Source of the DNA: Bradyrhizobium jicamae
GTDB lineage: Bacteria; Pseudomonadota; Alphaproteobacteria; Rhizobiales; Xanthobacteraceae
Direction of reading: 5' to 3'
Assembly (NCBI RefSeq): GCF_001440395.1
Contig: NZ_LLXZ01000102.1
Span: 30,482 to 94,481, forward strand
DNA: 64,000 nucleotides
In this document: in pieces, positions 9,873 through 17,644 of the stretch
Numbering within the stretch: the stretch's first letter is position 1
How the letters are laid out: every line of letters begins with the position of its first letter
Made by a program: the position numbers and the translations under genes
Notes under the pieces: model-generated
Databases searched by the model: none
What the model was told of the DNA's origin: nothing
The model's input: the letters and a program-made list of their open reading frames with translations, nothing else

Positions 9873-10094
9873 ATGACTCGTTATGTCGTTCGATTCATGA
9901 AGAATGTGCGCGGTGGAAACGGACATGAGGCCGAAATCTGTCAGAGTTCTATCGAGATCGAAGCCTTCAGCCAGGCGGACGCCGCCGAACTGGCGAAGAT
10001 CAGGTTTTGCGAGTGCGAGAGGCTGAAGGATTGGTCGCTCCATGCCGACCGCGTTCAGATTATTGACGCAGAGTTTCCGTCATTCAAAGCATGA
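9873..10094 (+). CDS. Conserved small protein of unknown function
   Basis: A 73-residue soluble protein, MTRYVVRFMKNVRGGNGHEA, with an alternating pattern suggesting a beta-alpha-beta fold. The layout (MxRYxVRFxK, then FSQADAAELAKIRF) looks like a small family I associate with Bradyrhizobium genomes, but no function is known. An exact FixK-type box is 68 bp upstream, and the second small Cys protein follows 69 bp downstream on the same strand. Confidence 0.65.
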   Translation: MTRYVVRFMKNVRGGNGHEAEICQSSIEIEAFSQADAAELAKIRFCECERLKDWSLHADRVQIIDAEFPSFKA

Positions 10095-10163
10095 TCCCGG
10101 GACGGGACCGCGGCCGTATCGCACGAGAGAGCCATCAATGCGAACCTATTCACTCAGACGTCG

Positions 10164-10361
10164 ATGAACATAATACCCGGTCCCGGAACGACCGAAGCAT
10201 TGGAGCTCGGTTGCATCTGCCAGTTCATCGCTCATGAGTCCGACACCCAAGAGAGGGAACCCGCCGGCATGTCGATCGATCCCGATCCGAATTGTCCTTT
10301 GCACGGGACGAACCGCGATGTCAGGTCGACGACATTTCGACGCGCCGACACTTGGCCCTGA
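10164..10361 (+). CDS. Small Cys/His protein, copy 2 of a duplicated pair
   Basis: A 65-residue paralogue of the protein at 5740, sharing TTEALELGC-x-CQFIAH, SDTQEREPAGM and DPDPNCPLHGT. The DNA similarity covers about 240 bp including about 50 bp before the start, so this is a segmental duplication 4.4 kb apart in direct orientation. One base is missing upstream relative to copy 1, which rules out the earlier ATG here. The conserved Cys and His residues suggest metal binding; function unknown. Confidence 0.6.
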   Translation: MNIIPGPGTTEALELGCICQFIAHESDTQEREPAGMSIDPDPNCPLHGTNRDVRSTTFRRADTWP

Positions 10362-10694
10362 CAATTCCTCAAATGCGCCCTGAGTTCAGGAGATAGTTGG
10401 ATGGAGGTCTCACGCTCGGAACGCCATCGAGGCGCGGTGTTAGGAAACAGTCGACCAAAGCCAAAGCAGCGAACGAAAATGCGCTCTCGAGGCATACGCT
10501 GCCTTGCGGATCTTTCTGAAGAACGTCCGGCGGCGTCATGAATGGTCTCATGACAGAATTGTGGTCGGCGGCCTGAATTGGAAGAATGCGCGCCGGTTGG
10601 TGCCGTCGGAAGGCTGGTTGATGGCCGTAAAGAAAGTCAGCGATAAACGCGCAATCGGACCCAGCGCTTAATGACTTGGAAATAGACTCGGCTC
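10362..10694. other. Intergenic region with a possible gene remnant
   Basis: About 330 bp. A plus-strand frame ending at 10671 reads sensibly (for example GGLNWKNARRLVPSEGW) but has no ATG before its last 16 codons, so it may be the tail of a lost gene. Nothing firmer is visible. Confidence 0.3.
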
Positions 10695-10985
10695 TCAGCG
10701 GTTATCCCGGCGCCACTCTTCCGTTGCCAGTCGCATGGCTTCCGTGCGGTCGCAACCGGTCCGATCCATCCAGCGCTTGATGAGGCCCTCTTTCCCCTGC
10801 GCGCTCGTCATGGAAAAGACGCGCTGAAAATCCCGCTGGATTTCCGATTGCCGTCGTAAGTCGGTCTGTTGCGGCGTTGCCGGAGCGGGCCGCAGAGACT
10901 GCGATCCATGCTGCAACAGGTAATATGCGACGCCACCGACTAACAGCAGAAGCAATAGGCCTAGAACGATTTGTACCGTATCCAT
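10695..10985 (-). CDS. Small membrane-anchored protein of unknown function
   Basis: A 96-residue protein with one N-terminal membrane span (about residues 5-25, VQIVLGLLLLLLVGGVAYYL), a Pro/Gln linker and a charged C-terminal part containing WMDRTGCDRTEAMRLATEEW. I chose ATG 10985, which has GGAG 8 bp upstream, over the GTG three codons earlier. A FixK-type box with a GCAA half-site lies 54 bp upstream. Function unknown. Confidence 0.6.
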   Translation of the reverse strand: MDTVQIVLGLLLLLLVGGVAYYLLQHGSQSLRPAPATPQQTDLRRQSEIQRDFQRVFSMTSAQGKEGLIKRWMDRTGCDRTEAMRLATEEWRRDNR

Positions 10986-11039
10986 GTTCGCCACTCCGCT
11001 TGTGCTGGCTCAATTTCCTCCCCGGCGCGGCCATTTGCA

Positions 11040-11053
11040 TTGACGGATCGCAA
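11040..11053. promoter_or_regulatory. FixK-type box TTGACGGATCGCAA
   Basis: Fits the looser FixK2 pattern TTG(A/C)-N7-(T/G)CAA style sites with one GCAA half, 54 bp before the small membrane protein. Confidence 0.45.
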
Positions 11054-11324
11054 GCCGGTGGGTGGCGGATACAAGCGAAACCCAGGACATCTAGGACTAT
11101 TAGGAAGTCAGATACTATGGGCTTGTGGAATAGGCGGGATCCGTCACTGCAATTCGGTCCTCAATGGCGCCCAGGAGCTAGTTAGGGCGCGTACTTACAA
11201 TTCGCAACAGCTCACATTTTCGCTTACTGAATGTCCGCTTGGTCCCCACCAACAGCGGAAAGCGACATGCCGGGTCGCGCGCGGACGCGACTCGGCGAAG
11301 TGGGACCGTGATCGCGGGTCGCGC

Positions 11325-11525
11325 TCAGGCGTTCGGCAAGAAGTATCTCTTGATGTTGTCGCCGTCGGTCTTGAACAGCACGCGGGTGCCGCGAAGCTGC
11401 CGAATCTGCTTCTTGGTCCTTTTGATCATGCCGTGGCGCTTGCCGGCGTGGGCCGCCATCACTTTGCCGGTGGCAGTCACCTTGAAGCGCTTTTTTGCGC
11501 CTGATTTGGTCTTCAACTTGGGCAT
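11325..11525 (-). CDS. rpmI: Ribosomal protein bL35, stand-alone copy
   Basis: The 66-residue protein starts [20 protein letters not shown] and ends IKRYFLPNA, as expected for bL35 of the large ribosomal subunit. GGAGAGCC precedes the ATG. In most bacteria rpmI is directly followed by rplT and preceded by infC. Here neither is present: the next 300 bp downstream on the minus strand hold no L20 gene. It may be a second, paralogous copy, or the organism's only copy after relocation. Confidence 0.93.
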   Translation of the reverse strand: MPKLKTKSGAKKRFKVTATGKVMAAHAGKRHGMIKRTKKQIRQLRGTRVLFKTDGDNIKRYFLPNA

Positions 11526-12174
11526 TTTGGCTCTCCTATGGCTGCGAGATGAAAACGCCCGCGAACGGCGTGCGGTCGGTTGAAGTGCTCGTTAGAGCGT
11601 TTGAAAGAGTTCCGTTATTTTCAGAACCTGCACGGACGTCGACACGGCAGCCCTTGGTCAGGCGGGAAATTAAGGTTGTCCGCGGTCTAACAGGGAGAAG
11701 TCGGATTCTTCGTGGAGGCGCCATTCGATAGGTCACGGTCGCTGTGTCCCGGGTTGTGTACCGGCCAGTGGATCGATTTCCGGAGGCCCCGGATTATTTG
11801 AGAATTTCCTGACCACGATTGCAGGCCATGATCTTGGCGAACGATCGAGCCGTTTCAGCGCGCGCGGTTGTACCGAGAGTATCCGCTGATAGCTGTCCAC
11901 GGGATAGGTTCTTGTATTCATACGCGCGCCCTTGCCTTTGGCTCGAGGTAACCCTTTCGAGGGGACCGGCGGAAAGATGAACGATCGCTCTGCAAGAACG
12001 TTCAACGAAATCTTGCGAATTCCCGTCCGTAAAAATACGTAATGCGGTCGCCGATGTCACAAACGAAGGGCACAGAATTGCATGCTGGAAATTGATTGCA
12101 CCAACGAGACGATGCTGATCGTTGAATGGGCAACAGTCAGTTCGACCCCTCTCGACCTCGCTTGAAGGAGAAAA
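11526..12174. other. Intergenic region with one TTACG-type motif
   Basis: About 650 bp without a supportable gene. The only structure I see is the TTACG-type repeat at 12027. Confidence 0.5.
12027..12043 (-). promoter_or_regulatory. TTACG-type repeat, candidate FixJ-family site
   Basis: On the minus strand this reads ATTACGTATTTTTACGG, one base different from the site before the Crp/Fnr gene at 35217. It lies 131 bp before the gene at 12175. Confidence 0.5.
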
Positions 12175-12609
12175 ATGGCATCCATTCGCGCTTTCGATGC
12201 GCTTGCACCGGATTTCATGCGGCGGGCCACCCTGACCAAAATCTCACGCTTTCAAATTTGGTTGCGCGAGCACAACGCAAAGGCGGGCATGTTGGTCGAT
12301 TGGGTCGATGGCATGCCCGATTGTGCGATGATCCATCCTACGGTCAACCAGGGTGCAGCCTGTACTTTAGCGGGCATATGCGGCTCGCCTTCGGAAGTGC
12401 ATCCGCGTCCCCAGATGGGCCTTGCTGCCGACATCCAGCGAAGCGCTGCGCTACGGGATCGAGCCAACCCTGCCGGGCAGACTCAGCCCGGCATTTCCGC
12501 GATCCATTTCGTGCGCGGTGCCAGCGATCTCAAAGCGGCGATGCCTCGCCTTGTCACCGCGTTCATCGAGGCGCAGATGGGCACCCAGCAGGAAGGGCAT
12601 CCATCATGA
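12175..12609 (+). CDS. Unknown 144-residue protein coupled to PPK2
   Basis: I do not recognise this protein. It is supported by a strong ribosome site (GAAGGAG, 4 bp before ATG) and by an ATGA overlap in which its TGA shares bases with the ppk2 start, the usual mark of translational coupling. It contains several Cys (CAMIHP, AACTLAGICG) and ends with a predicted helix DLKAAMPRLVTAFIEAQMG. No signal peptide or membrane span is evident. It probably works with, or regulates, the polyphosphate kinase. Confidence 0.6.
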   Translation: MASIRAFDALAPDFMRRATLTKISRFQIWLREHNAKAGMLVDWVDGMPDCAMIHPTVNQGAACTLAGICGSPSEVHPRPQMGLAADIQRSAALRDRANPAGQTQPGISAIHFVRGASDLKAAMPRLVTAFIEAQMGTQQEGHPS

Positions 12610-13562
12610 ACAAAAAGCCTTCGCAATCTCTCGTAGCCGAGTTGAAGCCTTTTGTAGCTCCGTTCCGCTTCGACGGATCGAGCGAGTTTCACCTCAAATC
12701 GCAGAAGACCAGAGAGAGGGGAGGTCTCGACAAGGGCCAGGGAGAGGGGATCATCGAGGCCAACCACAAACGGTTGAGTGATTTCCAGGAAAAGCTCTAC
12801 GCGCAGGACAGCTGGTCATTGCTGCTGATCTTCCAGGGCATGGACGCCGCCGGCAAGGACAGCGCCATCAAGAGCATCTTCAAGGGCATCAACCCGCAGG
12901 GCTGCGAGGTCCACTCCTTCAAACGGCCGTCAACGCTTGAGCTCGAACATGATTTCATGTGGCGCAGCGTGATCGCGCTGCCGCAGCGTGGCCGCATCGG
13001 CATCTTCAATCGTTCTTATTATGAAGAGTGCCTGGTGGTGCGGGTGCATCCGGAGATTCTCGCCGAGCAGAAGATTCCCGCCCGGCTGGTTACCAGGAAT
13101 ATCTGGCGTGAGCGGTTTGAGGACATCTCTTCCTTCGAGCGCTACCTCGCGCGCAATGGCACAGTCATCCTGAAGTTCTTCCTCAACATATCGAAGGAAG
13201 AGCAGCGCCAGCGTTTTCTCGCGCGACTGGATGAGCCTTCGAAGAACTGGAAGTTTTCGATGGCCGATATCGCCGAGCGCGCACTGTGGGACAAATACCA
13301 AGCGGCGTATCAGGATGTTATCAGGCATACTTCAAGCGAGGCGGCGCCGTGGCACGTGGTGCCGGCCGATCACAAATGGTTCGCGCGAGTGGTGATCGGC
13401 TCCACTGTCGTCAGCGCGCTCGACACGCTCGATTTGCAGTTCCCAAAGGTCGACCCTGCTTCGCTGCAGGAGTTCAAGCTGGTCCGCAAGGCATTGCTGG
13501 CGGAAGGGCAGGGGGCGAAAAAGGCGGTGAGGTCGCCGGTCAAACAGGTGAGGGGAACTTAG
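12606..13562 (+). CDS. ppk2: Polyphosphate kinase 2 family phosphotransferase
   Basis: This enzyme moves phosphate between polyphosphate and nucleotides (AMP/ADP or GDP) in the cytoplasm. The 318 residues contain the Walker A motif FQGMDAAGKDSAIKSIF, and the Walker B region IGIFNRSYYEECLVVRVHPE, as in the polyphosphate:AMP/ADP group. Later signatures are WRERFEDISSFERYL, LDEPSKNWKF and WHVVPADHKWFAR. A longer frame from 12126 is open but its first 160 codons overlap the coupled upstream gene and look random, so ATG 12606 is the start. Confidence 0.93.
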   Translation: MNKKPSQSLVAELKPFVAPFRFDGSSEFHLKSQKTRERGGLDKGQGEGIIEANHKRLSDFQEKLYAQDSWSLLLIFQGMDAAGKDSAIKSIFKGINPQGCEVHSFKRPSTLELEHDFMWRSVIALPQRGRIGIFNRSYYEECLVVRVHPEILAEQKIPARLVTRNIWRERFEDISSFERYLARNGTVILKFFLNISKEEQRQRFLARLDEPSKNWKFSMADIAERALWDKYQAAYQDVIRHTSSEAAPWHVVPADHKWFARVVIGSTVVSALDTLDLQFPKVDPASLQEFKLVRKALLAEGQGAKKAVRSPVKQVRGT

Positions 13563-14073
13563 AAAGGGTTTCGTTCCATGCGCTTAGCAGACCCAACACA
13601 GCCGCGAGGTCCGGCCTGTTCATCGGCTTCAGCGAGTCTTGTTAACCGGACCTTGGTCGGCGCGAGCGCTATCACCTGCCATATTGCTCGACGGCGGCAT
13701 TGCGACCGGAACAGCCATTTCATCCGATACTCGGTGGACGGCCATGCTGGTGGTTTGGGGCGACTTCTTTGCTGCGTCCATGCTGGCAGGTCCATTGGTG
13801 CCGATGAGTGGCCCACAGCATCAGCACGATAGCAAAACAGACGAACGCGACGATGACCGGGACGGCATAAGGCTTTCGGGATTCATGGGAGTTCTCCTTT
13901 GCCTGGATTATCAAACCCGGGATTGAACTTGACCGCGGCGCAAAGATCACAACCATGACCGTATCAATTGACGATGGCGCTGTCCCGTCGCTGATGGGGC
14001 TGCTGCTCGCTCGACGAGCTCATGCTTGATTTGCCCGATGGACCGGCGCCGCATTCGGGTAAAGCCCGCATTA
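13563..14073. other. Intergenic region containing a small gene remnant
   Basis: About 510 bp. Apart from the frameshifted membrane-protein remnant at 13720-13886 I see nothing coding. Confidence 0.4.
13720..13886 (-). pseudogene. Frameshifted small membrane protein
   Basis: An ideal ribosome site (AAGGAG, 7 bp, ATG at 13886) starts MNPES and then stops early, while the neighbouring frame reads PYAVPVIVAFVCFAIVLMLW, closely similar to the intact protein at 16963 (PYAIIFLIAMVCVAVVLMLW). Adding one C in the CCC run at about codon 3 would join start and membrane span. It is therefore a one-base frameshift, either real decay or a homopolymer read error. Confidence 0.55.
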
Positions 14074-14802
14074 CTATTCAGGCGCTCCGAGCCGCGACGT
14101 TACCAACTTTCGGGTCTGGGCCTTGATCCCCAATCGATCGAGTAAAGCGTTGGCAACAGCTTCCGAGGATGCTGGATTTTGTCCCGTGATCAGATCGCCA
14201 TCGGAGACGGCATAGGGCTGCCACTTCTCTTTCCGGGAATAGTTGCCGCCGTTGTTCCTCAACATATCTTCAACCAGGAACGGTACGACGTCCGTCAGTT
14301 CAATTGCAGCCTCCTCGAGGTTGGAAAATCCGGTGACGGATTTGCCGGCGACAAGGGGAAGGCCATTGGACGCCATGGTGTAACGCAACGCGCCCGGGCC
14401 ATGGCAGACGAGCGCTAATGGATGACCCGTGCCGGCCATGGTTTCGATCAGTGCGATTGAGTGGGGGTCATTGGCGAGATCCCATAACGGCCCGTGGCCG
14501 CCTGGATAGAAGGCGGCATCATGGTCGCGGGCCGAAATGCTCGACAGCGTCCGGGTGTTCGCGAACTCGGCTTGCGCGTGACCGTCGCGCCGAAAGCGAA
14601 TAGTCGCTTCGGTCTCCGCCTCGGGCCACTCACTTCTCGGATCGACCGGGGGCTGGCCTCCGTCGGGAGATGCAAGTGTGAGAACGATGCCGGCGTCCTT
14701 GAAGATGTAGTAGGGCGTAGCGAATTCATCGAACCAGCAGCCGGTCTTCTTGCCAGTGTCCCCAAGTCGGTCGTGCGAGGTTAGTACGATCAATATCCTC
14801 AT
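14074..14802 (-). CDS. DJ-1/PfpI superfamily protein, Hsp31-like
   Basis: A 242-residue class I glutamine-amidotransferase-like protein. It opens MRILIVLTSHDRLGDTGKKT and shows the nucleophile-elbow Cys in PLALVCHGPGAL and the glycine loop YPGGHGPLWDLA. Members act as holding chaperones, glyoxalases (methylglyoxal to lactate) or deglycases; the exact activity is not visible. ATG 14802 has AGAGGAG upstream and fits the family start. It is divergent from a broken membrane protein, with a FixK-type box between them. Confidence 0.88.
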   Translation of the reverse strand: MRILIVLTSHDRLGDTGKKTGCWFDEFATPYYIFKDAGIVLTLASPDGGQPPVDPRSEWPEAETEATIRFRRDGHAQAEFANTRTLSSISARDHDAAFYPGGHGPLWDLANDPHSIALIETMAGTGHPLALVCHGPGALRYTMASNGLPLVAGKSVTGFSNLEEAAIELTDVVPFLVEDMLRNNGGNYSRKEKWQPYAVSDGDLITGQNPASSEAVANALLDRLGIKAQTRKLVTSRLGAPE

Positions 14803-14870
14803 CTGAGGGTTGCTCCTCTGCTCAGCACCTGGGTGGCGGTGGAGCATTGGGCATCATTGCTCGACGTTCA

Positions 14871-14884
14871 TTGAGGGTCATCAA
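14871..14884. promoter_or_regulatory. FixK/FNR-type box TTGAGGGTCATCAA
   Basis: TTGA and TCAA halves at the right spacing, position 5 is G. It is 68 bp before the DJ-1/PfpI start. Confidence 0.5.
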
Positions 14885-15301
14885 TGTTGGCGTCAAAGTT
14901 CAAACCAGCGCTGATCGGCATAGGCTTCTGGTTGTGGGTCACATTGATTGTCGGCGAACTTTTGAAGCTCGTCCTGGTCGAGCGCCTGTTCAACCTTACC
15001 CGAGACAAGTTGACGAAATTCCCGCCTTTTGGGCGTACAAAAGGTGGGCGTACAAAATTCCGCGAAATCAAGACGCGAAATCAAGACATGGCTGAAAAAC
15101 ACCGAGGCCTGGCAGGCCGCTCGCGCATTTGGCAAGTCCGCCCGTCAGTATCTAACCAAGATCAAGAAATCCGCTGCAATGCAGCACTTGCAAGTTGCGA
15201 GTCGCCGAGTCGTCGACAGGCAAATAAATTCTTCTTTAGATCTCGACCTGCAGTGGTACGCGTGCCCTCAATACTTGAATTCGGGCATCGCCTTCAACTG
15301 A
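14884..15301 (+). pseudogene. Small membrane protein broken by tandem duplications
   Basis: The first frame encodes MLASKFKPALIGIGFWLWVT and a membrane span, then LVERLFNLTRDKL. The C-terminal part (KTWLKNTEAWQAARAFGKSA) is in another frame. A perfect 13-bp tandem duplication (15061-15073 and 15074-15086) lies exactly at the junction, and removing one unit restores the frame. A 15-bp near-perfect duplication (15030-15059) sits just before it, in a stretch where a third frame reads IPAFWAYKRWAYKI. The true 3' end is uncertain, since the frame runs into the neighbouring gene. Confidence 0.6.
15030..15086. repeat. Two adjacent short tandem duplications (15 bp and 13 bp)
   Basis: TGGGCGTACAAAAGG / TGGGCGTACAAAATT (15030-15059), then CGCGAAATCAAGA twice without a gap (15061-15086). 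They disrupt the reading frame of the membrane protein above. Confidence 0.9.
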
Positions 15302-15714
15302 TCCTTGGTCGTGTTGTAGATCGCGTGGTCCGGATACCACTTGCGGCTCGAACCTGTCGCCGACGATCCCGTCGTGGTGGTTGTGCTGCCGGACGCGGTG
15401 CGTGCGGGCTCGTCGACCCATTTCAGCTGATCGTAGGGGACGGCAACGTATTGTTCGCCGAGGCCGAGAAAGCCGCCGACCGACAGGATCGTCTTGCTCG
15501 CCCTGCCAGCTCGCTCCAGAAGGATATCCTTGACCTCGCCGAGCTTTTCGTTGCTGTTGTTATAGACATCCACGCCTACGAGCTTGTACGCACTGTATTC
15601 CGTCGTCGCCGCGCTGGTTCCGGAGGAATTCTTGCTCGTGTCTGTCTGGGCAAATGCGCCGCCGGTCATGAGGGCAACGCTCAGAAGCGCGGTTGTGATA
15701 TGTTTGGAAGCCAT
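15268..15714 (-). CDS. Secreted PRC-barrel domain protein
   Basis: A 148-residue protein with a signal peptide (MASKHITTALLSVALMTGGAFA) and a PRC-barrel: AYKLVGVDVYNNSNEKLGEV, then SVGGFLGLGEQYVAVPYDQL. A Ser/Thr-rich stretch and a short tail follow. PRC-barrels occur in RimM and in photosynthetic reaction-centre H subunits; these exported stand-alone forms have no known role. AGAGG supports ATG 15714, and a perfect FixK-type box is 53 bp upstream. It is one of four PRC-barrel genes in the window. Confidence 0.88.
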   Translation of the reverse strand: MASKHITTALLSVALMTGGAFAQTDTSKNSSGTSAATTEYSAYKLVGVDVYNNSNEKLGEVKDILLERAGRASKTILSVGGFLGLGEQYVAVPYDQLKWVDEPARTASGSTTTTTGSSATGSSRKWYPDHAIYNTTKDQLKAMPEFKY

Positions 15715-15767
15715 ATGAGTTCCTCTGTCGTTGTCGCCTGAAGCTAATCGATCCATGGCGTGGTACC

Positions 15768-15781
15768 TTGACGGCCGTCAA
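15768..15781. promoter_or_regulatory. FixK/FNR-type box TTGACGGCCGTCAA
   Basis: Perfect 14-bp palindrome, 53 bp before the secreted PRC-barrel protein. Confidence 0.75.
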
Positions 15782-16020
15782 TTCTGACTGCGGCCGGCCC
15801 ATCGTCTAACGGGCTTCCACAGTATCTGGGAATCTTAACGAAGCTGGACCAGCCGCACGAAGAGCCATTGCCGGCTCACGTGTCGAGTTCAGCGTAGCGC
15901 TTTCCTCGTCTACACAGTTGCTTCATCAAGAAACCGTCGGCCCCGCTGGGTGTTGTCCCATGGGGCTGAAGCATCGCAGCCGGCCTCCAAAGGAAACGTC
16001 AGGCGCGTGAGGAGCAAATC

Positions 16021-16476
16021 ATGACGTCAAAGCACCCAAAGCAGAAGAAGCCAACTGACGTGAATCTCCGCCGAAATCCGCTGATCGGTGGATCTAAGGG
16101 AACCACCATGGCTCATGTGACGGCCGAGCAATTGCAACAGCTCGAAGGCGTGAACACCATCGAAGGTGACGTCGAGAACGACACAAATCCGCAAGGGGGC
16201 GTCGACAAGGCAGAGGTCCGCAACGCTCGCCGCGGACCGCCCGATCATGGCCGTGAGCCTCCTCCGCGCCTAGCGGAGGGCCTACATGTCAACAAGGCTC
16301 GGCCGAAAGGCGCGGGAAGCGGCGCTATGACCAACCTGCAAGACGAGTTGGTTGGAGAGAACGTGGTGCTCTCGAACCGCGACAAGGTCGTCGAGTCCGG
16401 CGATCGCGGGCAAGACGGAAAATGGATCGAGACCGAGCAGTTGGCAGATCACGTCGCCAACAAGGGGCGGGGTTAG
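16021..16476 (+). CDS. Hydrophilic protein of unknown function
   Basis: A 151-residue, strongly charged, Gly/Asp/Lys-rich protein without membrane spans. GAGGAGCAAATC precedes the ATG. A second possible start, MAHVTAEQLQQLEG at codon 30, has a weaker ribosome site. The middle (NDTNPQGGVDKAEVRNARRG) is low in complexity, like intrinsically disordered stress proteins. No family recognised. Confidence 0.55.
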   Translation: MTSKHPKQKKPTDVNLRRNPLIGGSKGTTMAHVTAEQLQQLEGVNTIEGDVENDTNPQGGVDKAEVRNARRGPPDHGREPPPRLAEGLHVNKARPKGAGSGAMTNLQDELVGENVVLSNRDKVVESGDRGQDGKWIETEQLADHVANKGRG

Positions 16477-16857
16477 ATGCGAGCACGCCGGCCTGTTGGC
16501 TTGGTCCGCAAATCGCGGATAAAGTCCAACAGTCCCTCACATCGACAACCGCAATCGCTTGTCGGGCGCGCTCACCACCTCCGGTCCAACGTCCTGAGTT
16601 CGACCGTCCTGAGTTTGATGCCTGCGCCTGCAACAATTTTCTGGCGTCCGGTTGAAGCTCGAGTCGCGCGCCTCGCGGGTCTATTGGCCGGCGGGCTGGG
16701 CGAATTTTCGTCGCTGATATCTGTCATGGTATCGAGGACCCTCCCGATTAGCGGTCGTCAATCGGTTCTCTGCGCATCATACGACGACATCGCGGTCCGC
16801 TTCTTGCGCGGGCGTGCAGGTGATGCCGTGCAGGTGGTTTTGCTAGCGTCGCAGAAG

Positions 16858-16871
16858 TTGCGTGTCATCAA
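16858..16871. promoter_or_regulatory. FixK-type box TTGCGTGTCATCAA
   Basis: TTGC half-site, allowed for FixK2-type boxes, paired with ATCAA; 91 bp before the small membrane protein at 16963. Confidence 0.45.
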
Positions 16872-16910
16872 TGCGACCTTGCCGTTTGACCGCTATGATG
16901 GATGAGGCGG

Positions 16911-16936
16911 CAGGCACACTGGCCAGGCACACTGGC
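16911..16936. repeat. Perfect 13-bp tandem duplication
   Basis: CAGGCACACTGGC twice without a gap, 26 bp before the start of the membrane protein at 16963. Confidence 0.95.
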
Positions 16937-16962
16937 AATGCCGGAGGGCAAAGGAGCATCGC

Positions 16963-17208
16963 ATGAACAGAAATGTACCTTATGCAATCATCTTCCTGAT
17001 CGCGATGGTTTGCGTCGCCGTCGTTCTCATGCTCTGGGCAATGGAAGGAACCAGCAGCGGACGTCTGCAGCGCCAGGCCTCCGACACGCCGCGAAGCGCA
17101 TATAGGCCACCCAATGAGAGCCCCGTTCCTGCGGCACCCTTGCCTAGTAATGACGCCCGTGCCGACAGCGTCAGGGGGAGCGGCGGTCCCGAGAACAAGA
17201 GCCGGTAG
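16963..17208 (+). CDS. Small membrane protein of unknown function
   Basis: An 81-residue protein with one N-terminal membrane span (MNRNVPYAIIFLIAMVCVAV...) and a Pro/Ser/Asn-rich, probably disordered tail. AAGGAG lies 6 bp before the ATG. A frameshifted relative is at 13720-13886. A second tiny membrane protein follows 25 bp downstream, so they likely form one transcript under the box at 16858. Confidence 0.65.
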   Translation: MNRNVPYAIIFLIAMVCVAVVLMLWAMEGTSSGRLQRQASDTPRSAYRPPNESPVPAAPLPSNDARADSVRGSGGPENKSR

Positions 17209-17233
17209 AGTGGTTTATTCCGACGGATAGTCC

Positions 17234-17362
17234 ATGATGAGACTCGTGACGAATCGAATGGAGCAGGCTCGAAAGGCGGGCGGAAGCGGAATTGGCTTCA
17301 CGACCGCAGTGATCATTGCCATCATCTCCTGCGTCGCCTTGCTGGCATGGAGCGCAAGCTAG
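17234..17362 (+). CDS. 42-residue membrane protein
   Basis: A short frame starting MMRLVTNRMEQARKAGGSG and ending with the span FTTAVIIAIISCVALLAWSA, that is, a basic N-terminal part and a C-terminal hydrophobic tail. It follows the 81-residue membrane protein closely on the same strand. The ribosome site is weak (GGATAG). No family recognised. Confidence 0.45.
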   Translation: MMRLVTNRMEQARKAGGSGIGFTTAVIIAIISCVALLAWSAS

Positions 17363-17644
17363 AGGGCCCGATAATCCCCAGTCACGTCACAAAGCCGGTA
17401 GCTCGAACCGAGGGTAGCGATGTCGAGGTTTGAATTGTTCTCCTACTTGAGCGATAATCGTCGTAGCTATGACTTGAAACAAGGCACTCCTCATCAGGCG
17501 ATCGAACATGCGAGCGCTGGTCTGGCACCGCCGCTGACTGCACACCAGCGATTCCTCTACATGAGTGCGACCGACATCATGACGAAGAGAGCCTAAATAC
17601 GGATCATGGCTGTAGTGGCCATGAGCGTGAAGATGGAGGCGATC

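Larger units (their letters stand above)
16477..16962. other. Intergenic region with a FixK-type box and a tandem repeat
   Basis: About 490 bp; an open frame at 16477-16905 shows no ribosome site or family features. It ends with the box at 16858 and a perfect 13-bp tandem repeat at 16911. Confidence 0.5.

Noticed and set aside
12126-12605. 160-codon N-terminal extension of the PPK2 reading frame
   Set aside because: It overlaps the well-supported 144-residue gene in another frame, is rich in Arg, Cys and Ser without order, and has no ribosome site. ATG 12606 with ATGA coupling is the real start.
13929-13943. TTGACCGCGGCGCAA as a FixK-type box
   Set aside because: The half-sites are one base too far apart (15 bp in place of 14); possibly a decayed box before a decayed gene.
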